64,000 bases of DNA from GCA-2715645 sp042095375 (GTDB taxonomy: Bacteria > Bacteroidota > Bacteroidia > Cytophagales > MED-G16), in assembly GCA_042095375.1 (NCBI GenBank), contig JBELBJ010000003.1, positions 1-64,000 of the forward strand, given 5' to 3'. Each line of letters starts with the position of its first letter. Within the stretch, counting starts at the first letter, position 1. Positions 55,735 to 64,000 of this stretch are shown in pieces. Both the position numbers and the translations under genes were made by a program. Below the pieces are notes generated by a model. That model saw only the letters and a list, made by a program, of their open reading frames with translations, ran no database searches and was not told the DNA's origin.

Positions 55735-58700
55735 ATGCCTTATAAAGAATATAAAAGCATAAACTTTTATGATATTTCCAATCAAATTCAAAAGTATTGG
55801 GATGATAATAATATTTTTCAAAAAACAATAAGTTCAAGAAATAAGGATAGTAAAAATTTTATTTTTTATGAAGGCCCACCTTCTGCTAACGGCGAACCAG
55901 GAATTCATCACGTGATGTCTAGAACTGTTAAAGATGTTTTTTGCAGATACAAAACATTGAAAGGATTTAAAGTACTAAGAAAAGGAGGATGGGATACGCA
56001 TGGCTTACCGGTCGAATTACAAGTTGAAAAAAAATTGAATATCAATAAAGATGATATTGGAAATAAAATTTCTGTAGAAGAATATAATAAAGAGTGTAGA
56101 AAGACTGTAATGGAATTCAAAAATAAATGGGAGGAATTAACAATAAAAATGGGTTATTGGTTGGATTTAGAAGATTCTTATATAACATATAAAAATGAAT
56201 ATATTGAATCTATTTGGTGGTCTTTAAAAACCTTATATAAAAAGGGACTTTTATATAAGGGATATACTATTCAGCCATTTTCTCCTGCTGCAGGCACAGG
56301 ATTAAGTTCACATGAATTAAATATGCCTGGAGCTTATAAGGATATAAAAGATACATCTATTGTAGCTCAGTTTAAACTTTTAAAAAACAAATCGAGCATT
56401 CATTTTTATAAAAATATTAATACTGAAATATTTCTTTTAGCATGGACAACTACTCCTTGGACTTTACCAGCAAATAATTCTTTAGCTGTAAATGAAAATA
56501 TGGAATATTCTATTGTTAAAACTATTAATCCATATACCAATATTTCTGTCACAGTTATATTAGCAAGCAGTTGTATTAATAGTTATTTCGAGAATAAAAA
56601 TCTAAAATATGAATTATTAAAAACAATTAAAGGTAAAAACTTATTAGGATTTGATTACGAGCAGTTATTAGATTATGTGCCTGCAAAAAAGCCTGCTTTT
56701 ACTATAGTTCATGCTGATTTTGTTTCTGCTGAAGAAGGTACGGGTATTGTTCATATTTCTAGAACTTTTGGGTCTGATGATTTTTTTATATCTGAAAAAT
56801 ATAATATTCCTGGTATTTTTGTTAAAGACGAGAAAGGAAATAATGTACCGATCGTAAATAAGTCAGGGAAATTTGTTGAGGAGATAACAGATTTTTCTGG
56901 TATGAGTGTAAAAAATTTTGGAGAAGATGAAGAATTGTCAACTGACATTCAGATTGCAATAAAATTAAAAAAAGAAAACAAAGCTTTCTTGGTTGAAAAA
57001 TATGAACATTCATACCCTCATTGTTGGAGAACAGATAAACCAATCTTATATTATCCATTAGAATCTTGGTTTATTGCTACTACAAAATTCAAGAATGAAT
57101 TAATTCAAATGAATAAAGAGATTAATTGGCAACCAAAATCAACTGGATCAGGTAGATTTGGAAACTGGTTAGAAAATATAGTTGATTGGAATTTAAGTAG
57201 ATCAAGATATTGGGGGACTCCATTACCTATTTGGAGAACTGAAAATGGAGATGAAGAAATTTGTATAGGAAGTATTCAGGAATTAAAAGATGAGGTCAAA
57301 AATTCTATTAAAGCTGGATTTATGAAAAAGAAATTAACTGACGAATTCGATCTTCATAGACCATACATAGATGATATTATATTAGTTTCTAAAACTGGGA
57401 AAAAAATGAAAAGGCAAAAAGATATTATTGATGTTTGGTTTGACTCTGGCGCTATGCCTTTTGCTCAACATCATTATCCTTTTACTAATAAGAAAAGTTT
57501 TGATAATCTTTTTCCTGCTGATTTTATAGCTGAAGGAGTTGATCAAACAAGAGGCTGGTTTTTTACTTTACATGTTTTAGGAGTTTTATTATTTAATAAG
57601 ATTTCTTATAAAAATGTTATTTCTAATGGGTTAGTTCTTGATAGCATTGGTAATAAAATGTCTAAAAGACTAGGCAATGCAATTGATCCTTTTAAAACTA
57701 TTTATTCTTATGGTCCTGATCCAACTAGGTGGTATATGATGTTCAACTCTAATCCTTGGGAAAATTTAAAGTTTGCTACGGAAGGAATTGAGGAGGTTAA
57801 AAGAAAATTTTTTGGAACATTATTTAATACTTATAACTTTTTTGCCTTATACGCAAACATTGATAAATTTTCTCATGAAGACCATAAAATAGAAGAAAAA
57901 GAAAAGACAGAAAGTGATATGTGGATTTTAAGTAAGCTTAATTCTACAATATTAAATGTTGAAAAAAATTTGGATAATTATGACCCAACTAAAGCAATTA
58001 GGTTAATTCAAAATTTTGTAATAAATGATTTAAGCAATTGGTATGTAAGGTTAAACAGGAAACGTTTTTGGAAAGGAGAGTTTAATGAAGATAAAGTTGT
58101 TGCCTATCAAACATTATATGAATGTTTAAAAAAGATTTCAATTATTTCATCTCCTTTTGCACCATTTTATTGTGAAAAAATTTATTTGGACCTTCAACTG
58201 AATTATAATAAGCAAGAAGATGTTTCTGTACATTTGTCTGATTTTCCTAAACCGAATACTAAATTAATAGATGAAAATTTAGAAGAAAAAATGTTGTATG
58301 CTCAGCAAATCTCTTCTCTAGTTCATTCTTTAAGAAAAAAAGAAAAAATTAAAGTTAGGCAACCTCTTTATGAGATGATAATTCAATCAAAATCAAAAAG
58401 TATGGAAAAAAGCATCAAATCTGTTCAAAACTTAATTTTATCTGAGGTAAATATTAAAAATCTGAAATTTATTAATGATTCTTCCAAGATTCTTTCAAAA
58501 GAAATTAAACCCAATTATAAAGAAATAGGTATTGCTTATGGTAAAAACACTCAACTTGTAGCCGATTCAATTTTAAAATTCACCAAAAAAGACATTGATT
58601 TATTAGAAAAGAATAAAAAAATCAGTTTATCTATTAGTCAAATTGGTGAAATAAAGATAACAATAGATCAGGTTAATATTACATATACAGATATTCCTGG

Positions 58701-59025
58701 TTTGAAAGTTGTTTCCAATGATAATTTCACAATTGCAATTGATATTAATATTTCAGAAGATTTAAAAATGGAGGGTTTTGCTAGGGACTTTGTTAATAAG
58801 GTTCAAAACGTAAGAAAAGAAATGGAATTTGAAGTTACCGATAAAGTAGAGTTAAATATTTTTTGTGATAATAAGTTTTTAATAGAATCAATTAAAAATA
58901 ATTTAGATTATGTGTGTAATGAAATTCAAGCAAAAAAAATAGGATTCATTAAAAAAGAAAATGACCTGAAAGAATTACAAATCAATGATAGTATAATATA
59001 TTTTAATATATCAAAATCTTCTTAA
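55735..59025 (+). CDS. ileS: Isoleucine--tRNA ligase
   Basis: Class I synthetase. The HIGH-like segment reads GEPGIHHVM, the form normal in this group of long (eukaryote-like) IleRS. The editing-domain TTPWTLPANN, catalytic GWDTHGLPVE, and KMSKR (in GNKMSKRLGNAIDPF) are present. The long C-terminal region runs to 1096 aa, as in other Bacteroidota. This IleRS type is often less sensitive to mupirocin; that is known of the family, not shown here. Confidence 0.97.
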   Translation: MPYKEYKSINFYDISNQIQKYWDDNNIFQKTISSRNKDSKNFIFYEGPPSANGEPGIHHVMSRTVKDVFCRYKTLKGFKVLRKGGWDTHGLPVELQVEKKLNINKDDIGNKISVEEYNKECRKTVMEFKNKWEELTIKMGYWLDLEDSYITYKNEYIESIWWSLKTLYKKGLLYKGYTIQPFSPAAGTGLSSHELNMPGAYKDIKDTSIVAQFKLLKNKSSIHFYKNINTEIFLLAWTTTPWTLPANNSLAVNENMEYSIVKTINPYTNISVTVILASSCINSYFENKNLKYELLKTIKGKNLLGFDYEQLLDYVPAKKPAFTIVHADFVSAEEGTGIVHISRTFGSDDFFISEKYNIPGIFVKDEKGNNVPIVNKSGKFVEEITDFSGMSVKNFGEDEELSTDIQIAIKLKKENKAFLVEKYEHSYPHCWRTDKPILYYPLESWFIATTKFKNELIQMNKEINWQPKSTGSGRFGNWLENIVDWNLSRSRYWGTPLPIWRTENGDEEICIGSIQELKDEVKNSIKAGFMKKKLTDEFDLHRPYIDDIILVSKTGKKMKRQKDIIDVWFDSGAMPFAQHHYPFTNKKSFDNLFPADFIAEGVDQTRGWFFTLHVLGVLLFNKISYKNVISNGLVLDSIGNKMSKRLGNAIDPFKTIYSYGPDPTRWYMMFNSNPWENLKFATEGIEEVKRKFFGTLFNTYNFFALYANIDKFSHEDHKIEEKEKTESDMWILSKLNSTILNVEKNLDNYDPTKAIRLIQNFVINDLSNWYVRLNRKRFWKGEFNEDKVVAYQTLYECLKKISIISSPFAPFYCEKIYLDLQLNYNKQEDVSVHLSDFPKPNTKLIDENLEEKMLYAQQISSLVHSLRKKEKIKVRQPLYEMIIQSKSKSMEKSIKSVQNLILSEVNIKNLKFINDSSKILSKEIKPNYKEIGIAYGKNTQLVADSILKFTKKDIDLLEKNKKISLSISQIGEIKITIDQVNITYTDIPGLKVVSNDNFTIAIDINISEDLKMEGFARDFVNKVQNVRKEMEFEVTDKVELNIFCDNKFLIESIKNNLDYVCNEIQAKKIGFIKKENDLKELQINDSIIYFNISKSS

Positions 59026-59035
59026 TTTAAGAATA

Positions 59036-59608
59036 ATGGATAAAAAGAATTTTTATTTCGTAACCCTAGTAATAGTTATAATTGATCAACTGGTTAAACT
59101 TGTTGTTCATTTCAATATGCCTCTTGGCTCAGAAATAAATGTAATCGGAGACTTTTTCAAATTGCATCATATTGAGAATCCTGGTTTAGCTTTTGGTATT
59201 GATATAAATTTTAAATACGGTAAATTATTACTTACCTCATTTAGACTTGCAGCATCTTTTTTTATTGGTTATTATTTGTATACTCTCGTATCTAAAAAAG
59301 CTAACAACCTATTAATTTTAGCTATATCTATGATTCTTGCTGGTGCTATTGGAAATGTTATTGATAGTTTACTTTACGGAGTTTTACTTAATAATGCTCC
59401 TTTAAACTCACCTTTTTCTTTATTTTATGGCCAAGTTATAGATATGTTTTATGTTGATATCTGGGAGGGCTTTGTGCCTTCATATGTTCCCCTAATAGGC
59501 GGTTCATATCTTTCATTATGGCCAGTTTTTAACATAGCTGATTCATCAATATTTATTGGAGTCTTGATAATTATTTTATTTCAAAAAAAATTTGTTGACT
59601 ATTTATAA
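59036..59608 (+). CDS. lspA: Lipoprotein signal peptidase
   Basis: Aspartic inner-membrane peptidase that cleaves lipoprotein signal peptides, needed for GldK, the PorW/SprE-like protein and the transglycosylase of this window. Four helices are visible, with catalytic aspartates in GNVIDSLLYG and FNIADSSIF. 190 aa is slightly longer than proteobacterial LspA, with a loop around residues 120-150 typical of Bacteroidota. 10 bp after ileS. The dksA/traR-type gene that often lies between them in relatives is absent. Confidence 0.95.
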   Translation: MDKKNFYFVTLVIVIIDQLVKLVVHFNMPLGSEINVIGDFFKLHHIENPGLAFGIDINFKYGKLLLTSFRLAASFFIGYYLYTLVSKKANNLLILAISMILAGAIGNVIDSLLYGVLLNNAPLNSPFSLFYGQVIDMFYVDIWEGFVPSYVPLIGGSYLSLWPVFNIADSSIFIGVLIIILFQKKFVDYL

Positions 59609-59611
59609 ACA

Positions 59612-59914
59612 TTATATGAATACAACATTTTGAATTTCTTCATAATGTTTCTGAAATTTTTTTAGAGTAATTTTTTTTGAGTTTTCCAATTCACTCTTTA
59701 GAGGTGATGAATTTATTTTAATATAAATAATCATATTTTTACAATATACTCCAGTTGTTCTATCTTGAATAAATTTATCCGAAATGGTATTCCATATATT
59801 TTCAATTTTTTTATCAAAAAGCTTTAATTCTATTTTATTTTGATTCAAAAAATTAGAAGTTAATTTTTGAATGGATTCTATTTTTCGATGTCTTTTATTA
59901 TTATTTTTCATCAT
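59612..59914 (-). CDS. DUF721 family protein (DciA-like)
   Basis: A 100-aa protein with the DUF721 pattern (FDKKIENIWNTISDKFIQDRTTGVY, then IYIKINSSPLKSEL). The family includes DciA, a loader or regulator of the replicative helicase DnaB. Bacteroidota members are short like this one. It overlaps recF by 14 bp, so replication or repair coupling is plausible. Confidence 0.8.
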   Translation of the reverse strand: MMKNNNKRHRKIESIQKLTSNFLNQNKIELKLFDKKIENIWNTISDKFIQDRTTGVYCKNMIIYIKINSSPLKSELENSKKITLKKFQKHYEEIQNVVFI

Positions 59915-61007
59915 AATTTATCTTCCCATTTTTTATTTTTATTAAATTAATATTGTAATCTTTTGAATTAAAAATTTCTAATCTATCATTTAATGCATCA
60001 GTTATAAAGATTTGTCCTCTTATTTTTTTTCTAATAAATTTCATAAGATCTTTGATCCTTTTATTATCTAATTTATCAAAAATATCATCAAGCATCATAA
60101 GAGGATTAACTGATAATTTCTTAGAAATAATATGATATTCACTCATTTTAAGGGTAATTATAAAAGATTTTTGCTGACCTTGAGACGCAAAATTTTTTAT
60201 TGGTTTATTATTAATATAAAATAAATAATCATCCTTATGTATACCGAAGTTGGTCTTTTCAGTTAATATATCATATTCAAGGTATTTTTTATAAATATCA
60301 TTTTCAATAGATTTTTCAACCTTACTTTTATAGAATATCTCTATTTCATGTTTTTCTTTTGTTATAGAACTATATATTTCAAAAAATTTTTTTTTAAATT
60401 CAATCAAATATTCTGACCTTTTATTTCTTATATAGACATTTAATTTAATTAGTAAATTATCATAATGTTCAATTTCATTTTTATCAACATATTTTTTTTT
60501 CTTAAATTTTTGTAAAACTAGATTTCTTGATTTTATAATTTTATTATATTTTATAATGCCCTGCAAGTAGTCTTGCTCAATTTGAGAAATAATCAAATCA
60601 AAAAACCTTCTTCTATAATAACTGGAATTTCTAATTAGATCACTGTCGTTTGGAGCTATAATTATGGCAGGTATTTTCCCTAAATGAAGACTAATTTTTT
60701 CATAAGGTGAATCATTAAATAAAATGATTTTTTTTTCATTTTTTTTATATTTGCAATCTACTGATATTGATTTTTTATCAATTTTATAATTACCACTTAT
60801 TGAAAAAAAATTATCATCATTTTTAATATTATTTTCGTCAATTTTATTAAAAGCACTTTTAGTGAATGATAGATAATAAATTGCATCTAATAAATTGGTT
60901 TTACCAGAGCCATTTTCACCAGTAATAAAATTAATTTTATCTGAAAAATTAATATTTTCTGATTTATAATTTTTAAAATTTTTTAACTCAATTTTTTCCA
61001 GGTACAT
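59901..61007 (-). CDS. recF: DNA replication and repair protein RecF
   Basis: SMC-like ATPase that helps load RecA at gaps. Walker A GENGSGKTN (residues ~32-40), the signature ASQGQQKSFII, and Walker B MLDDIFDKLD are intact, and the N-terminal LKNFKNY is typical. 368 aa is normal. dnaA and dnaN are not adjacent, as common in Bacteroidota. Confidence 0.94.
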   Translation of the reverse strand: MYLEKIELKNFKNYKSENINFSDKINFITGENGSGKTNLLDAIYYLSFTKSAFNKIDENNIKNDDNFFSISGNYKIDKKSISVDCKYKKNEKKIILFNDSPYEKISLHLGKIPAIIIAPNDSDLIRNSSYYRRRFFDLIISQIEQDYLQGIIKYNKIIKSRNLVLQKFKKKKYVDKNEIEHYDNLLIKLNVYIRNKRSEYLIEFKKKFFEIYSSITKEKHEIEIFYKSKVEKSIENDIYKKYLEYDILTEKTNFGIHKDDYLFYINNKPIKNFASQGQQKSFIITLKMSEYHIISKKLSVNPLMMLDDIFDKLDNKRIKDLMKFIRKKIRGQIFITDALNDRLEIFNSKDYNINLIKIKNGKINYDEK

Positions 61008-61013
61008 AATAAT

Positions 61014-61043
61014 TTGCTCACTCTTATATTTTAATTATTTTTG
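61014..61043 (+). promoter_or_regulatory. Bacteroidota-type promoter of pdhA
   Basis: TTG at 61014-61016, a 19-bp spacer, and TATTTTTG at 61036-61043 match the TTG-N19-TAnnTTTG consensus. It lies 44 bp before pdhA's ATG. One base further on is CAAAATTA (61045-61052), the complement of a TAATTTTG element pointing towards recF, so the two divergent promoters would be back to back. Confidence 0.5.
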
Positions 61044-61087
61044 TCAAAATTATAATTCATCTTTAAAATAGATTATAATATTAATTT

Positions 61088-62119
61088 ATGCCAAGAAAAA
61101 AAGAAAAACAATCGGAAGTAATAAATTTAGCAAATGATTTTTCTAAGGAAACTTTTCTTTATTGGTACAAATCCATGTTATTAATGAGAAAATTTGAAGA
61201 GATGGCTGGAAAACTATATGGACAACAAAAAATTAGAGGATTTTGCCATCTTTATATAGGCCAAGAAGCTTGTATTTCTGGATGCGTTACCGCACTAAAA
61301 GAAGGTGATAAGTATATTACTTCATATCGGGATCATGCTCACCCATTAGCTTTGGGCACAAATCCAAAATTCATTATGGCTGAATTATTTGGTAAAGAAA
61401 CGGGAATCTCAAAAGGCAGAGGAGGTTCAATGCATATGTTTGATAAGTCAAGACATTTTTTTGGGGGTCATGGAATAGTTGGAAATCAAGTTCCTATAGG
61501 GGCTGGTCTTGGATTTGCAGAACAATATAAAGGAACAGATAATGTATGTATAACTTTTCTTGGCGATGGAGCTGTTAGGATTGGAGCGTTTCATGAAGCT
61601 TTAAATATGTCAATGTTTTTTAAAATTCCAGTGATTTTTATTATAGAAAATAATGGTTATGCAATGGGTACCTCTGTGGAAAGATCATCAAATGTAACTG
61701 AGTTATATAAAATTGGAAAAGCTTATGAAATGCCTTCATATCCGGTTGATGCTATGAATGTTATAAAAGTTCATCATGCGGTTTCTAAGGCTGCTAAAAG
61801 AGCTAGAGAAGGATTAGGACCTACCTTACTTGAATTTAGAACTTATAGATATAAAGGTCATTCAATGTCAGACCCTGCGAGCTATAGGTCAAAAGAAGAA
61901 TTGACCTTATACAAGGAAAAAGATCCAATTGAACAAATAAAAAAAATAATTTTAATTAAGAAAATCCTTAAGGAAAAAGATTTTGATTCAATTGAAAGTG
62001 AAATCAAAACTCAGGTAGTTGATTCAGTGAAATTTGCTGAAGAGTCTCCTTATCCATCAAAAGATGATATATATAAACATATTTATGAGCAAAGTGACTA
62101 TCCTTTTTTAATTGAATAG
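61088..62119 (+). CDS. pdhA: Pyruvate dehydrogenase E1 component alpha subunit
   Basis: Thiamine-diphosphate-dependent E1 alpha subunit of pyruvate dehydrogenase. TPP motif GDGAVRIGAFHEALNMS and IENNGYAMGTS, and GRGGSMHMF and RYKGHSMSDPA are diagnostic. 343 aa is normal. E1 beta and E2 genes are not adjacent; in many Bacteroidota an E2 gene follows pdhA, here a TPR gene does. A branched-chain oxoacid substrate is less likely given the match to PdhA. Confidence 0.93.
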   Translation: MPRKKEKQSEVINLANDFSKETFLYWYKSMLLMRKFEEMAGKLYGQQKIRGFCHLYIGQEACISGCVTALKEGDKYITSYRDHAHPLALGTNPKFIMAELFGKETGISKGRGGSMHMFDKSRHFFGGHGIVGNQVPIGAGLGFAEQYKGTDNVCITFLGDGAVRIGAFHEALNMSMFFKIPVIFIIENNGYAMGTSVERSSNVTELYKIGKAYEMPSYPVDAMNVIKVHHAVSKAAKRAREGLGPTLLEFRTYRYKGHSMSDPASYRSKEELTLYKEKDPIEQIKKIILIKKILKEKDFDSIESEIKTQVVDSVKFAEESPYPSKDDIYKHIYEQSDYPFLIE

Positions 62120-62140
62120 TGATCAACTGTAGATTTTAAT

Positions 62141-62148
62141 TAAATTTG
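62141..62148 (+). promoter_or_regulatory. Candidate -7 element (TAAATTTG) for TPR-ribH
   Basis: TAAATTTG matches TAnnTTTG, 17 bp before the ATG at 62166. The nearest TTG (62112-62114) is 26 bp away, outside the usual spacing. Confidence 0.3.
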
Positions 62149-62165
62149 TCAACTATTTTATAATT

Positions 62166-62867
62166 ATGGTAAAAATAAAAAAACAAAAATCCAAAAAAGA
62201 AGATACTTTATTTGAGTCAAATGATGCTTTAGCGGGTAAGTTGTCTTCTTATGAAGAATTATTTGAAAAAAATAAAAATACATTTTCAATAATTTTTATT
62301 TCAATAATTTTAATAGTTACATTTTTTGGTATTGGAAACTATTATATTTCTTCTCAAAATAGACTTGCTCAAGAAGATATGTTTCAAGCCGTATATTATT
62401 TTGAATCTGATAGTCTTGTTAAAGCTTTAAATGGTGATGGGAATAATTATGGTTTTCTTGAAATTATAGATGAATATAATTATACAAAAGCCGCTAATAT
62501 GTCTAATTATTATGCTGGCGTTTCTTATTTAAAATTGAAAGATTATGATAATGCAATAAATTATTTAAAATCATTTTCAAGTAATGACGAATTGATTCAA
62601 GCACGATCTTATTCTTTAATTGGAGATGCTTATACTGAGTTAGAAGATTATCAAAATGCAATAACATTTTTTAAAAAAGCAGTTAACTATAATCCTAATG
62701 AATTTTTTACACCTAATTATCTTTTGAAATTAGCTCTAGTCTATGAAGAATTAGGAAATTTAAATGAAGCATACAATTGTTATTCTAAAATTGTTGATTC
62801 ATATAAGGATTCTTCAGAATATCAAATTTCTATTAAAAACAAATCAAGGTTAGAAGGTTTAATTTAA
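62166..62867 (+). CDS. Membrane-anchored tetratricopeptide-repeat protein
   Basis: A 233-aa protein with a cytoplasmic N-terminal segment, one membrane helix (about residues 40-58) and three or more TPR-like repeats (AGVSYLKLKDYDNAINYLKS, IGDAYTELEDYQNAITFFKK, LALVYEELGNLNEAYNCYSK) exported to the periplasmic side. This matches the YfgM-like TPR_21-type protein that precedes ribH in Bacteroidota. No enzymatic activity is expected. It lies 8 bp before ribH. Confidence 0.85.
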   Translation: MVKIKKQKSKKEDTLFESNDALAGKLSSYEELFEKNKNTFSIIFISIILIVTFFGIGNYYISSQNRLAQEDMFQAVYYFESDSLVKALNGDGNNYGFLEIIDEYNYTKAANMSNYYAGVSYLKLKDYDNAINYLKSFSSNDELIQARSYSLIGDAYTELEDYQNAITFFKKAVNYNPNEFFTPNYLLKLALVYEELGNLNEAYNCYSKIVDSYKDSSEYQISIKNKSRLEGLI

Positions 62868-62875
62868 ATTAAAAA

Positions 62876-63367
62876 ATGTTTATTGAAAATAAAGGACTTG
62901 ATTTAAAGCACAATAAATTATTTGCTTCTTCAAAAATTTCTATTATAGTTTCTGATTGGAATAGTGAAATAACGGATTTATTATATGATGGAGCTCTATG
63001 TAAATTATTAGAACATGGAGTAAAAGAAAAAAATATAAAAAAATATAATGTTTCGGGTAGTATGGAACTTGTTTTTTTATCACAATATTTATTAAATAAA
63101 CATAAAAATTTAAGCGGTATAATTTCTTTGGGGTGCATAATTAAAGGAGAAACTGATCATGATAAATATATTGCAAATTCTGTTTCTAAAGGATTATTAG
63201 ATGTTTCACTCAAGTTTAATAAACCAGTCATTTTTGGTGTCTTGACAACAAATAATAAAAAGCAAGCATTTGAACGAAGTGGTGGCAAGTTTGGTAATAA
63301 AGGTGAGGATTCTTCATTAGCTTTATTGAAAACTCTTAAAATAGTTAAGGAAACTAATTCAAAATAG
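62876..63367 (+). CDS. ribH: 6,7-dimethyl-8-ribityllumazine synthase
   Basis: Penultimate enzyme of riboflavin synthesis. The SDWNSEITDLLYDGA, GSMELVF and GCIIKGETDHDKYIANSVSKGL segments and PVIFGVLTTN are conserved. 163 aa is typical. Its last 14 bp overlap the 3' end of nhaD, convergently. Confidence 0.95.
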   Translation: MFIENKGLDLKHNKLFASSKISIIVSDWNSEITDLLYDGALCKLLEHGVKEKNIKKYNVSGSMELVFLSQYLLNKHKNLSGIISLGCIIKGETDHDKYIANSVSKGLLDVSLKFNKPVIFGVLTTNNKKQAFERSGGKFGNKGEDSSLALLKTLKIVKETNSK

Positions 63368-64000
63368 AGTATTGTATAATGTAGGTAATTATTCCAGCTA
63401 TGTAGCCAATAATTGCTAAAATTGTAAACTTTCTGACATACCAGAAGAATGGTATATTTTCTAACCCCATTATGGCAACTCCAGCTGCGGAACCGATTAT
63501 TAAAGCACTGCCTCCAGTACCTGCGCAATATGCAAGAAATTCCCAAAAAAGGCCATCTTGTTCAAAAAACTCCATTCCACCTAATGGATACATTCCCATT
63601 GCAGCAGCTACTAATGGAACATTATCTACTAATGCTGAAAGTAATCCAATGATAGAGCCAATAAGGTATACGCCATTTTCCGTTGATGTGCCAATCTTAT
63701 CATCAAGAAATCCAGCCATTTGATTTAATTGACCGGCGCTTTGAAGACTTCCAACAGCAAGAAGAATACCTAAAAAAAATAGAATGGTTGGAACATCCAT
63801 TTTTTCTAGAGCATGAAATACAGAAAAATGCCTTTTTGTTTTAATATCATCTTTTTTATGCATGATATCAGTTATAAGCCACAGAACACCTAAACTGAGC
63901 ATCATTCCCATAAAAGGAGGTAAATGAGTTATAGATTTAAATATTGGCACAAAAAGTAGACCGCTTACCCCTAGTCCAAAAACCAAATTTCTTTGTTGTC
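63354..64000 (-). CDS. nhaD: Na+/H+ antiporter NhaD-like, partial (5' end beyond window)
   Basis: C-terminal ~215 residues of an NhaD-type antiporter exchanging Na+ or Li+ for H+ at the inner membrane. The frame is still open at 64000 (upstream QQRNLVFGLGV), so the start is outside. Family segments FVPIFKSITHLPPFMGMM, DVPTILFFLGILLAVGSLQSAGQL, SALVDNVPLVAAAMGMYPL and GTGGSALIIGSAAGVAIMGL are conserved. It may work with the OadGAB sodium pump of this window. Confidence 0.92.
   Translation of the reverse strand, partial: QQRNLVFGLGVSGLLFVPIFKSITHLPPFMGMMLSLGVLWLITDIMHKKDDIKTKRHFSVFHALEKMDVPTILFFLGILLAVGSLQSAGQLNQMAGFLDDKIGTSTENGVYLIGSIIGLLSALVDNVPLVAAAMGMYPLGGMEFFEQDGLFWEFLAYCAGTGGSALIIGSAAGVAIMGLENIPFFWYVRKFTILAIIGYIAGIITYIIQYSILN

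Noticed and set aside
55735..59025. Apparent loss of the HIGH motif in IleRS (GIHHVM)
   Set aside because: This form is usual in the long IleRS type; all other signatures are intact.
62869..63546. Minus-strand frames opposite ribH and overlapping nhaD (62869-63138, 63157-63546)
   Set aside because: They are shadows of ribH and nhaD without recognisable domains.
1..64000. CRISPR arrays, IS elements, prophage or complete integrase genes
   Set aside because: No regularly spaced repeats, transposase or recombinase catalytic domain were seen; the sole mobile-element trace is the N-terminal domain at 4732.

Overview
The window reads as a chromosomal segment of an uncultured, AT-rich member of the Bacteroidota, most likely a marine member of the Flavobacteriales. 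The evidence is a complete gldK-gldL-gldM-gldN core of the type IX secretion and gliding machinery, with a PorP/SprF-like gene upstream and a PorW/SprE-like lipoprotein nearby. Further support comes from the lineage-typical DUF4271-hemD neighbourhood, an ATP synthase operon without atpD and atpC, TAnnTTTG-type promoter elements instead of Shine-Dalgarno-driven starts, a very AT-rich sequence, and Na+-linked energetics (OadGAB, NhaD). Two runs of exactly 100 N (11706-11805, 45444-45543) are scaffold gaps of unknown true length. Each interrupts a gene.

Layout. 1-4539: the 3' part of a tRNA-Leu(UAA), a fatty-acid desaturase, thymidine kinase, and a coupled alcohol dehydrogenase / succinate-semialdehyde dehydrogenase pair. 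4540-9659: a regulatory region with five copies of a TGTAwGGTAC-like motif, followed by a tightly coupled operon. The operon encodes an FAD/Fe-S oxidoreductase with an integrase-type N-terminal domain and the two subunits of a 2-oxoacid:ferredoxin oxidoreductase. 9664-19010: a dipeptidyl-peptidase-IV-like S9 peptidase (5' end lost in a gap), small hypotheticals, DUF3050 and DUF4199 proteins, a kinase-aminotransferase fusion with an arsenate-reductase-like phosphatase, a MoxR ATPase, and a TIGR01777 epimerase. 19106-25564: lytic transglycosylase, uvrA, hemW, DUF4271 protein, hemD. 25635-31273: PorP/SprF-like protein and gldKLMN. 31270-37854: uvrC, a class A PBP and PorW/SprE on the minus strand. 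37943-44614: M23 peptidase, bactofilin, and atpZ-DUF6168-atpB-E-F-H-A-G. 44616-51815: a gapped GNAT protein, oadGAB, thrBC, and a LOG-family protein. 51873-59608: glyS-RND transporter-ileS-lspA. 59612-64000: DUF721 and recF on the minus strand, then pdhA, a TPR protein and ribH, and the 3' part of nhaD.

How the genes fit together. The T9SS genes (SprF-like, GldKLMN, PorW/SprE) build the outer-membrane secretion and gliding apparatus. LspA and the lytic transglycosylase, PBP1A and M23 enzymes support its lipoproteins and the cell wall. Central carbon is handled by the KorAB-type oxidoreductase, PdhA and the Na+-pumping oxaloacetate decarboxylase. The Na+ gradient is used or balanced by NhaD, while the ATP synthase c subunit looks H+-type. 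Genes are extremely tightly packed: ten convergent pairs are separated by 22 bp or less and four of them overlap. No gene-free stretch exceeds 300 bp; the longest are 1266-1463, 4540-4731 and 26598-26772.

The most unusual item is the DUF6538-like (integrase arm-binding-type) domain at the start of the redox enzyme at 4732-6774. Its own upstream region carries repeated short motifs in both orientations, which suggests a domesticated DNA-binding domain that could link redox metabolism to autoregulation.
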